64,000 nucleotides of DNA, taken from positions 558,001-622,000 of the forward strand of contig NZ_CP102664.1 of assembly GCF_026427355.1 (NCBI RefSeq), written 5' to 3'. Made by a program: the position numbers and the translations under genes. Of this stretch, positions 18,986 through 27,873 are shown in pieces. The notes below the pieces were generated by a model. It searched no databases, was not told the DNA's origin, and saw nothing but the letters and a program-made list of their open reading frames with translations. How positions within the stretch are numbered: position 1 is the first letter of the stretch; every line of letters starts with the position of its first letter. The DNA is from Sphingobium sp. JS3065 (GTDB lineage: Bacteria; Pseudomonadota; Alphaproteobacteria; Sphingomonadales; Sphingomonadaceae).

Positions 18986-19010
18986 TGAAATTTAGGAAAA
19001 AAGTCTGGAG

Positions 19011-20552
19011 ATGGAGTTAAGCGATTCCCCCCTGCCGACGGTGGACGATGGCACGCCTCTACTGCCCATCGATCACCTGCTGCTGCGCGGTGATCCGGCC
19101 CGGGCCGCGCTGGACGGGCGGTCGGGCACGCAAAGCTATGCCGAACTGGAGAGGACGCTGGGACGGCTGGCCGCCTGGCTGGCGGGATTCGGACTGGAAA
19201 AGGACGCGCGAGTCGCAAGCTGGATCGCAAAGGGGCCGGTGGCGGCGCTGATGCCGCTCGCCGCGCCGCGTGCGGGGCTGGTCCATGTGCCGGTCAATCC
19301 GCTGCTCAAACATGCCCAGGTCGCGCATATATTGGCCGATAGCGGCGCGTCCCTGCTGATCGGCACGGCGAGTCGGCTGGCCACTTTGGACCCGGCCGAC
19401 GTGCCGGAAGGATGCCGCCTCCATCGGGAGGATGACGCGGCGGGCGCGATGAGCGGCGGGGAGGCGCTGGGGCCTTCCCATGCCGCACCGGACGATCTGG
19501 CAGCGATCCTCTACACCAGCGGATCGACCGGACGGCCCAAGGGCGTGATGCTCAGCCACGCCAATCTGTGGCTGGGCGCGGTGGCGGTGGCGGATTATCT
19601 GAAGCTGACCGCGCAGGACCGGACGCTGTGCGTGCTGCCCTTCAGCTTCGATTATGGGCAGAATCAGTTGCTTTCCACCTGGTTCGCCGGGGGCTGCGTC
19701 TATCCGCTCGACTATCTGACGCCCCGCGACGTGGTGAAGTCGGTGGACCGGCGCGACATCACGACGCTGGCAGGCGTGCCGCCGCTCTGGGTGCAACTCA
19801 CCGAACTGGACTGGCCGCCGGAGGTCGCGGCGAAGCTCAAGCGCCTCACCAACAGCGGCGGGGCGCTGACCCGGCCCCTGGTGGCGAAATTGCGCGCGCT
19901 TTTCCCGCAGGCGGACCTCTATCCCATGTACGGCCTGACGGAGGCCTTCCGCTCCACCTATCTGCCGCCCGCGCTGGTGGAGAGCCACCCCGACAGCATG
20001 GGATCGGCCATTCCCCATGCGGAGATATTGGTGGTGCGCCCCGACGGCAGCCTGACCGATCAGGATGAGCCGGGCGAACTGGTGCATTGCGGGCCGCTGG
20101 TGGCGCAGGGCTATTGGCGGGACGAAGCGCGCACGGCGGAGCGGTTCAGGCCCGCGCCCAAAGCGTCCCGCTATGGCGGCATGGCGGTATGGTCGGGCGA
20201 CACGGTGCGGCGCGATGCGGAAGGCTTGCTCACCTTCGTCGGCCGCGACGACGCGATGATCAAGTCCGCGGGCAACCGCATCAGCCCGACCGAGATCGAG
20301 GAAGCCGCCGTAGCCATCGATGGCGTGGCGGAGGCGGTGGCGCTGGGCGTGAAGGACGACCGGTTGGGGCAGGCGGTCCTGCTGCTCTTGCGCGCCGCCT
20401 CGCCTGGGGTAAAGGCCGATGTAGAGGCGCGGCTCAAGGTCGACCTGCCCAATTTCATGCAACCGCGAGAGATCGTCATGCTGCCCGAATTCCCCCGCAA
20501 TCCCAATGGCAAGATCGACCGGGTGGCGCTTTCGAAGGACTATGCCGCATGA
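19011..20552 (+). CDS. Acyl-CoA ligase (AMP-forming), exosortase A system-associated
   Basis: A 513-residue member of the ANL superfamily, which activates a carboxylate as an acyl-adenylate and passes it to CoA or a carrier thiol. The P-loop-like core A3 motif YTSGSTGRPKG is at residues 168-178; YPMYGLTEAFRSTYLP is the A5 motif, FVGRDDAMIKSAGNRISPTEIEE the A8 hinge, and NPNGKIDR carries the A10 lysine. It matches the ligase subgroup recurrent in XrtA/PEP-CTERM EPS loci. GGAG abuts the ATG. Its stop overlaps the next start (ATGA), so ligase and decarboxylase are translationally coupled. The divergent ACP is the likely acceptor. Confidence 0.9.
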   Translation: MELSDSPLPTVDDGTPLLPIDHLLLRGDPARAALDGRSGTQSYAELERTLGRLAAWLAGFGLEKDARVASWIAKGPVAALMPLAAPRAGLVHVPVNPLLKHAQVAHILADSGASLLIGTASRLATLDPADVPEGCRLHREDDAAGAMSGGEALGPSHAAPDDLAAILYTSGSTGRPKGVMLSHANLWLGAVAVADYLKLTAQDRTLCVLPFSFDYGQNQLLSTWFAGGCVYPLDYLTPRDVVKSVDRRDITTLAGVPPLWVQLTELDWPPEVAAKLKRLTNSGGALTRPLVAKLRALFPQADLYPMYGLTEAFRSTYLPPALVESHPDSMGSAIPHAEILVVRPDGSLTDQDEPGELVHCGPLVAQGYWRDEARTAERFRPAPKASRYGGMAVWSGDTVRRDAEGLLTFVGRDDAMIKSAGNRISPTEIEEAAVAIDGVAEAVALGVKDDRLGQAVLLLLRAASPGVKADVEARLKVDLPNFMQPREIVMLPEFPRNPNGKIDRVALSKDYAA

Positions 20553-21781
20553 AGCCGATGGGACCGATCCCGCCCTTTTTCGAGGGCGAGGAGGGCATGT
20601 TGCTGATCGGCGGCAGCGGCGCGGCCAGCCTGGTCGACGAAGCGGGCGACACGCCGCTGTTCGTCTATGACATGGGGATCGTGGAGGGTCAGGTGCGCGC
20701 CTTCCGCGACGCCATGCCGTCCATATTGTCGCTCCATTATGCGGTGAAGGCCAATCCCCATGCGCCCCTGCTGGAACGGATGGGCAAGCTGGTCGACGGG
20801 TTCGACGTGGCGTCGGGCGGGGAACTGACGCGGGCGCTGGCAGCGGGGATGGACGCCGCGCATGTCAGCTTCGCCGGGCCGGGAAAGCGGAACGATGAAC
20901 TGATCGCCGCCATAGACAGCGGCGCGACGATCAATCTGGAATCGGAAGGCGAGGCGCGCCGGGCCGTCGCGATTGGCGAGCAGCGCGGCAGGACGCCGAA
21001 GCTGGCGGTGCGGGTGAACCCGGATTTCGACCTGAAAGGGTCCGGCATGCGCATGGGCGGCGGCGCCAAGCCGTTCGGCGTGGATGCGGATCGGGCGGCG
21101 GATCTGGCGCGCTGGGTGATCGATGCCGGGGCGGACTGGCGGGGATGGCATATTTTCGCGGGCAGCCAGGCGCTGGGCGCGGAGGCGCTGATCGAGACGC
21201 AGGCGGCGACCATCGGCCTTGCAACCCGCCTGTCGGACGCGGTGGGGCAGGCGCCGCCGCTGGTCAATCTGGGCGGGGGCTTTGGCATTCCCTATTTTCC
21301 GGGCGACGAGCGGCTGGATATCCGGCCCATCGGCGAAGCACTGGGCGCGCTGCTGGATTCGCGGGCGGACATCCTGCGGGACAGCGGTTTCGCCATGGAA
21401 CTGGGCCGCTGGCTGGTGGGCGAAGCCGGGGTCTATCTGACCCGCATCATCGATGTGAAGAAAAGCCAGGGCGAAACCTTCGTCGTGGTCGACGGCGGCT
21501 TGCACCATCAACTCGCGGCCAGCGGCAATTTCGGCACGGTGGTCCGGCGCAACTATCCCATCGCCGTCGCCAACCGGTTCGGGGAAGCGCCCGCCGACGA
21601 AGCCGTGACGGTCGTGGGTTGCCTTTGCACCCCGATTGACCGGCTGGGGGACAAGGTCGCGCTGCCCCCGGTGGAGGCGGGCGACCTGATCGCGATCTTC
21701 CTGGCGGGGGCCTATGGCGCATCGGCCAGCCCCGCCGCTTTTCTTGGTCATCCCAGTCCTTTGGAACTTTTACTTGACTGA
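20549..21781 (+). CDS. PLP-dependent decarboxylase, exosortase A system-associated
   Basis: A 410-residue fold-type III PLP enzyme of the ornithine/diaminopimelate decarboxylase family. The PLP lysine is Lys67 in HYAVKANPH; FDVASGGELTRAL, the GGGFGIPYF phosphate-binding glycine loop and the C-terminal CLCTPIDRLGD and AGAYGASASP motifs follow. It corresponds to the decarboxylase subgroup found only beside exosortase A ligases. Its substrate is unknown: a free amino acid or one held on the adjacent ACP are both possible. It is coupled to the ligase by a four-base overlap. Confidence 0.92.
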   Translation: MKPMGPIPPFFEGEEGMLLIGGSGAASLVDEAGDTPLFVYDMGIVEGQVRAFRDAMPSILSLHYAVKANPHAPLLERMGKLVDGFDVASGGELTRALAAGMDAAHVSFAGPGKRNDELIAAIDSGATINLESEGEARRAVAIGEQRGRTPKLAVRVNPDFDLKGSGMRMGGGAKPFGVDADRAADLARWVIDAGADWRGWHIFAGSQALGAEALIETQAATIGLATRLSDAVGQAPPLVNLGGGFGIPYFPGDERLDIRPIGEALGALLDSRADILRDSGFAMELGRWLVGEAGVYLTRIIDVKKSQGETFVVVDGGLHHQLAASGNFGTVVRRNYPIAVANRFGEAPADEAVTVVGCLCTPIDRLGDKVALPPVEAGDLIAIFLAGAYGASASPAAFLGHPSPLELLLD

Positions 21782-21915
21782 TTTGCCAATAACTTAACTC
21801 CTAACGGTATCTTTACCCTTTGCGGGCAAGAAGGCGGTCAAAGCCCCGTGCCCGACGGTCCGCCTTGTTCCCTGGCGGCCCCTTGCGCGCGGCAAGCAAG
21901 CAAGAGGTGAAGATC

Positions 21916-22560
21916 ATGCGTTTCCTGTCGGTTTCCCGGGCGTTGATCGGCGTATCGCTGCCTGCCGTGGCCCTTTCCGGCTGCGCTTCCGGCGGCAGTG
22001 CGCCGAAATTGCCGCCAGCCTCCTTCGTTTCCACGCAGGAGGGGCCGGGCGAGGAATATGTGATCGGCCCGCTGGACGACCTCACCATCTTCGTATGGCG
22101 CAATCCCGATCTGGGGGCGAAGGTCCAGGTGCGGCCCGACGGGCGCATCACCACGCCGCTGATTTCGGACATGGCGGCTGTCGGCAAGACGCCCAGGCAA
22201 CTGGCCGACGATCTGAAGATCGCGCTATCCAAATATATCGAAAATCCGCTGGTGTCGGTGATCGTCAACAATTTCTCCGGCACGTTCAGCCAGCAGGTGC
22301 GGATCGTCGGCGCGACGGAAAAGCCCGCATCGATCCCCTATCGCGCCAACATGACGCTGCTGGACGCGATGATCTCCGTCGGCGGCCTCAGCGAATATGC
22401 GGCGGGCAACAAGGCGCGGCTGGTCCGCTTCAACCGCGAAACCGCCAAGCAGCAGGAATATCGGCTCCGCATCGGCGATCTGCTGAAGCGCGGCGACAGC
22501 AAGGCGAACGTCATGCTGGCGCCCGGCGACGTGATCATCATCCCCGAAAGCATGTTCTGA
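21916..22560 (+). CDS. Polysaccharide export lipoprotein, XrtA system-associated
   Basis: A 214-residue Wza-type outer-membrane export protein. The start at 21916 follows AAGAGGTGAAG and gives a lipoprotein signal (MRFLSVSRALIGVSLPAVAL, lipobox LSGC, Cys23). The polysaccharide export (PES) domain shows in YVIGPLDDLTIFVWRNPDL, VRPDGRITTPLISDM and the SLBB-like segment VRIVGATEKPASIPYRANMT. It is shorter than Wza, as usual for the exosortase-associated subgroup. The 134-base spacer upstream is AT-richer at its start and may hold an internal promoter. Two bases separate it from the chain-length gene. Confidence 0.93.
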   Translation: MRFLSVSRALIGVSLPAVALSGCASGGSAPKLPPASFVSTQEGPGEEYVIGPLDDLTIFVWRNPDLGAKVQVRPDGRITTPLISDMAAVGKTPRQLADDLKIALSKYIENPLVSVIVNNFSGTFSQQVRIVGATEKPASIPYRANMTLLDAMISVGGLSEYAAGNKARLVRFNRETAKQQEYRLRIGDLLKRGDSKANVMLAPGDVIIIPESMF

Positions 22561-22561
22561 C

Positions 22562-24073
22562 ATGGCGGCGCTGGTCGACGAACTGCTGGTCCTCCTGCAT
22601 GGCATCTGGCTCCGCCGCTGGCTGGCGCTGGCCGTCGCCTGGGGCGTGTGCCTGGCGGGGTGGCTGGGCATCGCGCTCATCCCCAACAGCTATGAATCCA
22701 AGGCGCGGGTCTATGTGAACACCCAGTCCATGCTGGAGGACAAGGTGGGCATCACCCAGGTCCAGTCGCAGCAGGATCTGGACCGGGTGCGCCAGACGCT
22801 GGCCAGCACCGCCAATCTGGAACGGGTGGTCAAGGAAACCGACCTCAGCCGGACCGTCGACGGCCCCCGCGACCTGGCGGCGAAGATCACCAAGCTGCGC
22901 GAGGGCATCGCCGTCGTCGCGCAACTGGACCCCAGCATGATCGACATCAGCGCGACATGGGCAGACTCCGGCCTGTCGGACGGTGCCAATGCGCGGATTT
23001 CGCAGCAGATCGTGCAGAAGCTGGTCGACATCTTCCAGGAAACCAACCTGTCCTCCGACAAGGTGGAGACGAAACAGAGCCTCGCCTTCCTCGATCAGCA
23101 ACTGGAGGCGCGGGGCAGGCAGCTTGCCGTCGCCGAACAGCGCCGCGTCGAATTCGAACAGCGCTATGCCGGGATGTTGCCGGGCGCGGGGTCCATCGGC
23201 CAGCGCATGGATGCGGCCCGGTCGGAAATCAATTCGATCGATTCGCAACTGGTGCAGGCGCAAAGCGCGCTGGCGGCGATGAACGGACAATTGGCGGGCA
23301 CGCCGCAGACCCTGCCGGGCGTGGGCGCTTCGGGTGGACCCTCCGCACTCTCGCAGGCGCAGGCGGACCTTGCCTCCATGCGGGCGCGGGGCTTCACCGG
23401 CAGCCATCCGGACGTGATCGCGGCCCAGCGGCAGGTCGACCTGCTGCGCGGGCAGGGCGGCGGCGGCGCGGGCAGCACGCCCAATCCGGCCTATCTTTCG
23501 ATCCGCTCGATGCAGGCGGAGCGCGCCGCGACGGTGCAGGGGCTTTCCGCCCGCAAGGCGCAGTTGCAGGCTGATTTGAACGCCATGGCATCCCGCCAGA
23601 CGGACGAGCCGGGCCTCGCCGCCGAGCAGGAGCGGCTCGACCGCGACTATCAGGTGCTCAAGACCCAATATGACAAGATGCTGGCCGACCGGGAGGAAAT
23701 CCGCCTGCGCGGCGACGTGAAGTCGGAAACCGGTTCGGTCCAGTTCCGCATCGTCAATCCGCCCAATCTGCCGACGGTGCCCGATGCGCCCAACCGGCCG
23801 CTGCTGCTTTTCGGCGTGCTGGTCCTGGGGATCGGCGCGGGTGTCGGCACGGCCTTTGCCATGGCGCAGTTGAAGGGCGGCTTCCCCAATGCGGCGCGGC
23901 TGGAAAAGGCGCTGGGCGTGCCGGTGATCGGATCGATCAGCCAGACCGTCAATGCCGTGCAGATCGCGGTGGAAAAGCAGCGGATGAAATGGTTCGCGGG
24001 GGCAAGCGGCGGACTGGCGGCGCTGTGCCTGCTGCTGGTCGTCATCGAATTCGTCCAGCGCGGGCTGGCCTGA
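22562..24073 (+). CDS. Polysaccharide chain-length determinant protein, XrtA system-associated
   Basis: A 503-residue inner-membrane Wzz-type copolymerase. One transmembrane helix lies near the N terminus (about 14-38, WLALAVAWGVCLAGWLGIAL) and another pair near the C terminus (PLLLFGVLVLGIGAGVGTAFAM; GGLAALCLLLVVIEFV). Between them lies a long coiled-coil periplasmic region (about 150-400) ending in the NPPNLPTVPDAPNRP motif of the family. The kinase domain is separate and encoded by the next gene, 12 bases on. Confidence 0.93.
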   Translation: MAALVDELLVLLHGIWLRRWLALAVAWGVCLAGWLGIALIPNSYESKARVYVNTQSMLEDKVGITQVQSQQDLDRVRQTLASTANLERVVKETDLSRTVDGPRDLAAKITKLREGIAVVAQLDPSMIDISATWADSGLSDGANARISQQIVQKLVDIFQETNLSSDKVETKQSLAFLDQQLEARGRQLAVAEQRRVEFEQRYAGMLPGAGSIGQRMDAARSEINSIDSQLVQAQSALAAMNGQLAGTPQTLPGVGASGGPSALSQAQADLASMRARGFTGSHPDVIAAQRQVDLLRGQGGGGAGSTPNPAYLSIRSMQAERAATVQGLSARKAQLQADLNAMASRQTDEPGLAAEQERLDRDYQVLKTQYDKMLADREEIRLRGDVKSETGSVQFRIVNPPNLPTVPDAPNRPLLLFGVLVLGIGAGVGTAFAMAQLKGGFPNAARLEKALGVPVIGSISQTVNAVQIAVEKQRMKWFAGASGGLAALCLLLVVIEFVQRGLA

Positions 24074-24085
24074 AGAGGACGGGAA

Positions 24086-25018
24086 ATGAACGAGCATAAA
24101 TCCCTTTCGGGCGGATCGCTGATCGAGCGGGCGACGCAAATCTACGATTTCAACGCGGCCCTGCGCGGGCGCGCCGCGCCCGCGGTCGAGGTGCCGGAGG
24201 ATGCGCCCGTCGTGCAGGCCGCCCAGCCTGCGCCGATCGCCGCCGACGCGCCGGAACCGGGCTATCGCGCCCCGGACTGGACCGGCCCGGTGCAGCCCAT
24301 CGACCGCATCGCGCTGGTCGAGGCGGGCTATCTGCTCCCCGACGGCCCCGTCACCGCGATGAGCGAGGAATTCCGTCTGCTGAAGCGCGATCTGCTCGCC
24401 GAACTGGTGGGCAATGGACGCGGCAACCGGGTGCTGATCTGCTCCGCCCATAGCGGGGAGGGCAAGAGCTTTTGCGCGATCAACCTGGCGCTCAGCCTGG
24501 CGGCGGAGAAGGATCGGGAAATCCTGCTGGTCGACGCCGATTTCGGCAAGCCCGGCATTCCGGAGGCTCTGGGGCTGACCGCCGAATCTGGCCAGATGTT
24601 GGGCCTGATGGATGCGCTGGCCGATCCCGCCATCGCCATAGAAGATTGCGTCCTGCGCACGGACATCCCCTCGCTCTCCATCCTTCCGGCGGGGCAGCGC
24701 AGCAACAACGACACCGAATATCTCGCGTCGGCGCGCACGGAAATGCTTCTCGACCGCCTGACCGAAGGCCGCCCCGACCGCATCATCCTGTTCGATTCGC
24801 CACCCCTGCTGGCGGCTTCCGCGGCAGCGGTGCTGGCGGGCCATGCCGCTGTCGCCCTGCTGGTGGTGCGGGCCGACCGCACGGGCGAAAGCGCCCTGCG
24901 CGACGCCGCCAGCCTGCTCAAGGGCGCGTCCAAGGTGAAGCTGCTGATCAACGGCGTGAATTTCGCCCAAAACGCGCGCCGTTTCGGCAGCTATTATGCT
25001 CAGGAGCCTATGGGCTGA
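24086..25018 (+). CDS. XrtA-associated tyrosine autokinase
   Basis: A 310-residue cytoplasmic BY-kinase that partners the chain-length protein. The Walker A motif AHSGEGKS is at residues 121-128, Walker A' ILLVDADFGKPG follows, and LFDSPPLL is the Walker B region. The C-terminal tail ends FGSYYAQEPMG, where a Tyr pair is the likely autophosphorylation site. The first 110 residues are a Pro/Ala-rich linker. Cycling between phosphorylated and free forms is known to control polymer length in related systems. Its stop overlaps the next start (TGATG). Confidence 0.93.
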   Translation: MNEHKSLSGGSLIERATQIYDFNAALRGRAAPAVEVPEDAPVVQAAQPAPIAADAPEPGYRAPDWTGPVQPIDRIALVEAGYLLPDGPVTAMSEEFRLLKRDLLAELVGNGRGNRVLICSAHSGEGKSFCAINLALSLAAEKDREILLVDADFGKPGIPEALGLTAESGQMLGLMDALADPAIAIEDCVLRTDIPSLSILPAGQRSNNDTEYLASARTEMLLDRLTEGRPDRIILFDSPPLLAASAAAVLAGHAAVALLVVRADRTGESALRDAASLLKGASKVKLLINGVNFAQNARRFGSYYAQEPMG

Positions 25019-26604
25019 TGATCTCTCGCCTCGCCCTCCTTCTCGCAGGCATCGCCCTGGCCTCGCCCGCCCTCGCGCAGGATGAACGGCGCAAGGTCAA
25101 TGTCACCCCCTATCTTGGCATCGATCAGGTCGTGGTCGCGCCGATCAAGGGCGGCGGCGACGTGCTGACCTATACCAACGTCACGGCGGGCGTGACGGCC
25201 AGCGTGCAGACGCGCCGTTTCGAGGCAGCCGCCGACCTGCAATATGCGCACAGCTTCGGCTGGGGCGGCGACCTCAGCGATCAGGACATCATCAGCGGCA
25301 TCGTCAGCGGCCGATATGGCCTGGCGCGCGGCCTGACGCTGAATGCGGGCGGCCTCGCGACCCGTGTGCGGACGGACGGTTTTTCCGGCGCTTCGGTGCG
25401 CAATGACGGTTACAGCAGCCAGGTCTATGCCGGCTATGTCGGCCCGTCCTACACGACGCGGCTGGGCGATCTCGACATCGGCGCCTCCTATCGGCTCGGC
25501 TATGCGCGGGTGGAGGACGACATAAATGTCGACTTCCCCGGCGCGCCGCTGGGTAATGGATTCGCGGAGTCGACCACCCATGACCTGATGGGTTCGGTGG
25601 GCGTCGGGCCGGGCGTCTGGATGCCGCTCGGCCTAGTCGCCAGCGCGGGCTACAGCCGGGAAGATGCAAGCCAGCTCGACCAGCGTTTCGAGGACAAATG
25701 GGCGCGGCTCGACGCCACCCTGCCGGTCTCGCCCACGCTCGCCCTGATCGGCGGCGTCGGATATGAGAAAATCGAGATCAGCCAACGCTCTCCCTTGTTA
25801 GATTCCAATGGCTTACCGGTGATTTCCTCCAGCGGCCGCTATGTCACCGACAACGCTTCACCTCGCCAACTCATTTATGATTTCGATGACATCATCTGGG
25901 ATGTCGGCGTGCTCTGGCGACCGAGCCGCCGAACATCGCTGACGGCGCGGGTGGGCGAACGCTATGGCGGCATGACCTATTCGGGCACCTTCATCTGGCA
26001 GGGGCGGAATAAGTCCTTCTCCCTGGTGGTGTTCGACGGGATCGACAGCTTTGGGCGGGTCATCACTTCCGACGTGGCGGCCCTTTCGGGCAGCGACCTC
26101 AATATCATCCGCAATCCCTTCACTGGCGATTTCACCGGCTGCGTTTCCTCGACCACCGGGGGCGGACAATGTTTCAACGACGCGCTGGCGGGCGTTACCG
26201 GCGTCAATTTCCGCTATCGCGGCGTAGCGGCGCAGTTCGCGGCGGAGCGCGGGCCGTGGGGCATGGGGATCGGCCTTGGCTATTCGCAGCGCAAATTCGT
26301 CACGCCCTCCGGCGACACGGTGCTGGTGCGCGGGACCAGGGACCAGAACTGGTACGGCAACGCCTCGCTCACCTATCGGGTCGACAGCCAGTCGAGCATC
26401 GATACGGCGGTCTACGCCAATTATTTCGACGCCAGCGGCAATCGCCTGGACGTGCTGAACCTGGGCGCTTTTACCAGCTATTACCGCCTCGTCACCCGCA
26501 ATTTGCAGGCGTCGGCTTCGGTCGGCGTCGACAGCGCCAAGGCGGACAATCTGGACGCCGTCATCAACGCCATGGGCCAGCTTGGCCTGCGCTATACATT
26601 TTAA
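25018..26604 (+). CDS. Outer-membrane beta-barrel protein, PEP-CTERM/XrtA system-associated
   Basis: A 528-residue exported protein with signal peptide MISRLALLLAGIALASPALA. The body consists of alternating amphipathic strands with aromatic girdles (for example QYAHSFGW, YTTRLGDLDIGASYRLGYA, LTARVGERYGGMTYSG) and ends in GQLGLRYTF, with a terminal Phe as BAM substrates have. It matches the exosortase-associated family of large outer-membrane proteins of unknown role and may form the outer-membrane exit or anchor for the polymer. The region between residues 255 and 290 and the CVSSTTGGGQC loop look surface exposed; the two Cys there may pair. Confidence 0.85.
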   Translation: MISRLALLLAGIALASPALAQDERRKVNVTPYLGIDQVVVAPIKGGGDVLTYTNVTAGVTASVQTRRFEAAADLQYAHSFGWGGDLSDQDIISGIVSGRYGLARGLTLNAGGLATRVRTDGFSGASVRNDGYSSQVYAGYVGPSYTTRLGDLDIGASYRLGYARVEDDINVDFPGAPLGNGFAESTTHDLMGSVGVGPGVWMPLGLVASAGYSREDASQLDQRFEDKWARLDATLPVSPTLALIGGVGYEKIEISQRSPLLDSNGLPVISSSGRYVTDNASPRQLIYDFDDIIWDVGVLWRPSRRTSLTARVGERYGGMTYSGTFIWQGRNKSFSLVVFDGIDSFGRVITSDVAALSGSDLNIIRNPFTGDFTGCVSSTTGGGQCFNDALAGVTGVNFRYRGVAAQFAAERGPWGMGIGLGYSQRKFVTPSGDTVLVRGTRDQNWYGNASLTYRVDSQSSIDTAVYANYFDASGNRLDVLNLGAFTSYYRLVTRNLQASASVGVDSAKADNLDAVINAMGQLGLRYTF

Positions 26605-26634
26605 GCCAATGCCCGATCGGGTGGAGAGATAGAT

Positions 26635-27870
26635 ATGTACGATCAGTTCTACGGATTGCAGGGACGCCCGTTCCAGCTAACGCCGGACCCGCATTTCTAT
26701 TTCGAGAGCGCAACCCATCGCAAGGCGCTGTCCTACCTCGGCTATGGCCTGGCGCAGGGGGAAGGCTTCATCGTCATCACCGGCGACATCGGCGCGGGGA
26801 AGACGACGCTGGTCGGGCATTTGATGAACAGCATCGACCCTTCGCGGCTGACGGCGGTGAAGATCGTGTCGACCCAGGTGGAGGGCGACGACATGCTGCG
26901 CCTCGCCGCGCAAAGCTTCGGCCTTGCGGTCGACGGCATGCCCAAGGCGCAGATTTTGAAGCAGATCGAAGCCTATCTCCATGCGCAGGCGCGCGCAGGC
27001 AAGCGGTCGCTGCTGATCGTGGACGAGGCGCAGAATCTGCCCATCTCGGCCATTGAGGAATTGCGGATGCTCTCCAACTTCCAGTTGGGCGGGCAGTCGC
27101 TGTTGCAGATTTTCCTGCTGGGCCAGCCGGAATTTCGCGACCTGTTGAAATCGCCGGAACTGGAGCAGCTTCGCCAGCGCGTGATCGCCACCCATCATCT
27201 GGACCCGATGATGCGGCGGGAGGTCGAACCCTATATCCTGCATCGCCTGTCGCTGGTCGGCTGGCAGGGCGATCCGCAGTTCACGCCGGAGGCCTTCGCC
27301 GCCATCTACGCCGCGACCGGCGGCGTGCCGCGCCGGATCAACGTGCTGGTCAGCCGCGTGCTGCTGCTGGGCGCGCTGGACCAGCTTTCGGTGATCGATG
27401 CAGAGGTTGTCTATGCGGTCGTCAACGACATGGGCGCGGACGCCGATGTGACGCCGGAACCGATGGCGCATAGCGTGCTGGATGAAGCCGAGGAACTGGT
27501 CGAGACGCCCGAGGTCGCGCCGGTTGCGGTCGATCCGGCTGTACCGGATGAAGTTGCCGCGCTGCGGGCGGAGGTCGATACGCTTCGCTCTGCACGGACC
27601 GAGCCAGCGATCGACCTGCTGGACGAAATCGCTTCGCTGCGGGCGGAAATCGACATGTTGCGGGCGGAAAACGACTTTGCCCGCGCCGTGCCGACTGTCG
27701 ATCCCGAAGCGCTCAAGGACTGCTTCACCCTGATCGAGGAGCGGCTTTCGACCCTGGAATTCCGCGTGACCGAACAGGACACGGCGCTGCGCCGGGTGCT
27801 GACCCTGCTGGTCGAATGGGTCGAGCGGGAAGAGCGGATGGGTGACGCGCCGCACAGCGCCGCTGCGTGA
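26635..27870 (+). CDS. XrtA/PEP-CTERM system-associated ExeA-like ATPase
   Basis: A 411-residue AAA-type ATPase. It starts MYDQFYGLQGRPFQLTPDP, the typical opening of ExeA/GspA-like ATPases; Walker A GDIGAGKT is at residues 50-57 and Walker B is LLIVDEAQNL. The C-terminal ~120 residues are acidic and coiled coil with heptad-like repeats (EIASLRAEIDMLRAEN). The protein may energise assembly of the export apparatus; its substrate is unknown. GGTGGAGAGATAG precedes the ATG. Confidence 0.92.
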   Translation: MYDQFYGLQGRPFQLTPDPHFYFESATHRKALSYLGYGLAQGEGFIVITGDIGAGKTTLVGHLMNSIDPSRLTAVKIVSTQVEGDDMLRLAAQSFGLAVDGMPKAQILKQIEAYLHAQARAGKRSLLIVDEAQNLPISAIEELRMLSNFQLGGQSLLQIFLLGQPEFRDLLKSPELEQLRQRVIATHHLDPMMRREVEPYILHRLSLVGWQGDPQFTPEAFAAIYAATGGVPRRINVLVSRVLLLGALDQLSVIDAEVVYAVVNDMGADADVTPEPMAHSVLDEAEELVETPEVAPVAVDPAVPDEVAALRAEVDTLRSARTEPAIDLLDEIASLRAEIDMLRAENDFARAVPTVDPEALKDCFTLIEERLSTLEFRVTEQDTALRRVLTLLVEWVEREERMGDAPHSAAA

Positions 27871-27873
27871 TCC

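Noticed and set aside
22538..24970. 810-codon antisense frame over the chain-length and kinase genes
   Set aside because: The sense strand carries well-supported genes with family motifs; the antisense product looks random and rich in Arg/His/Gln.
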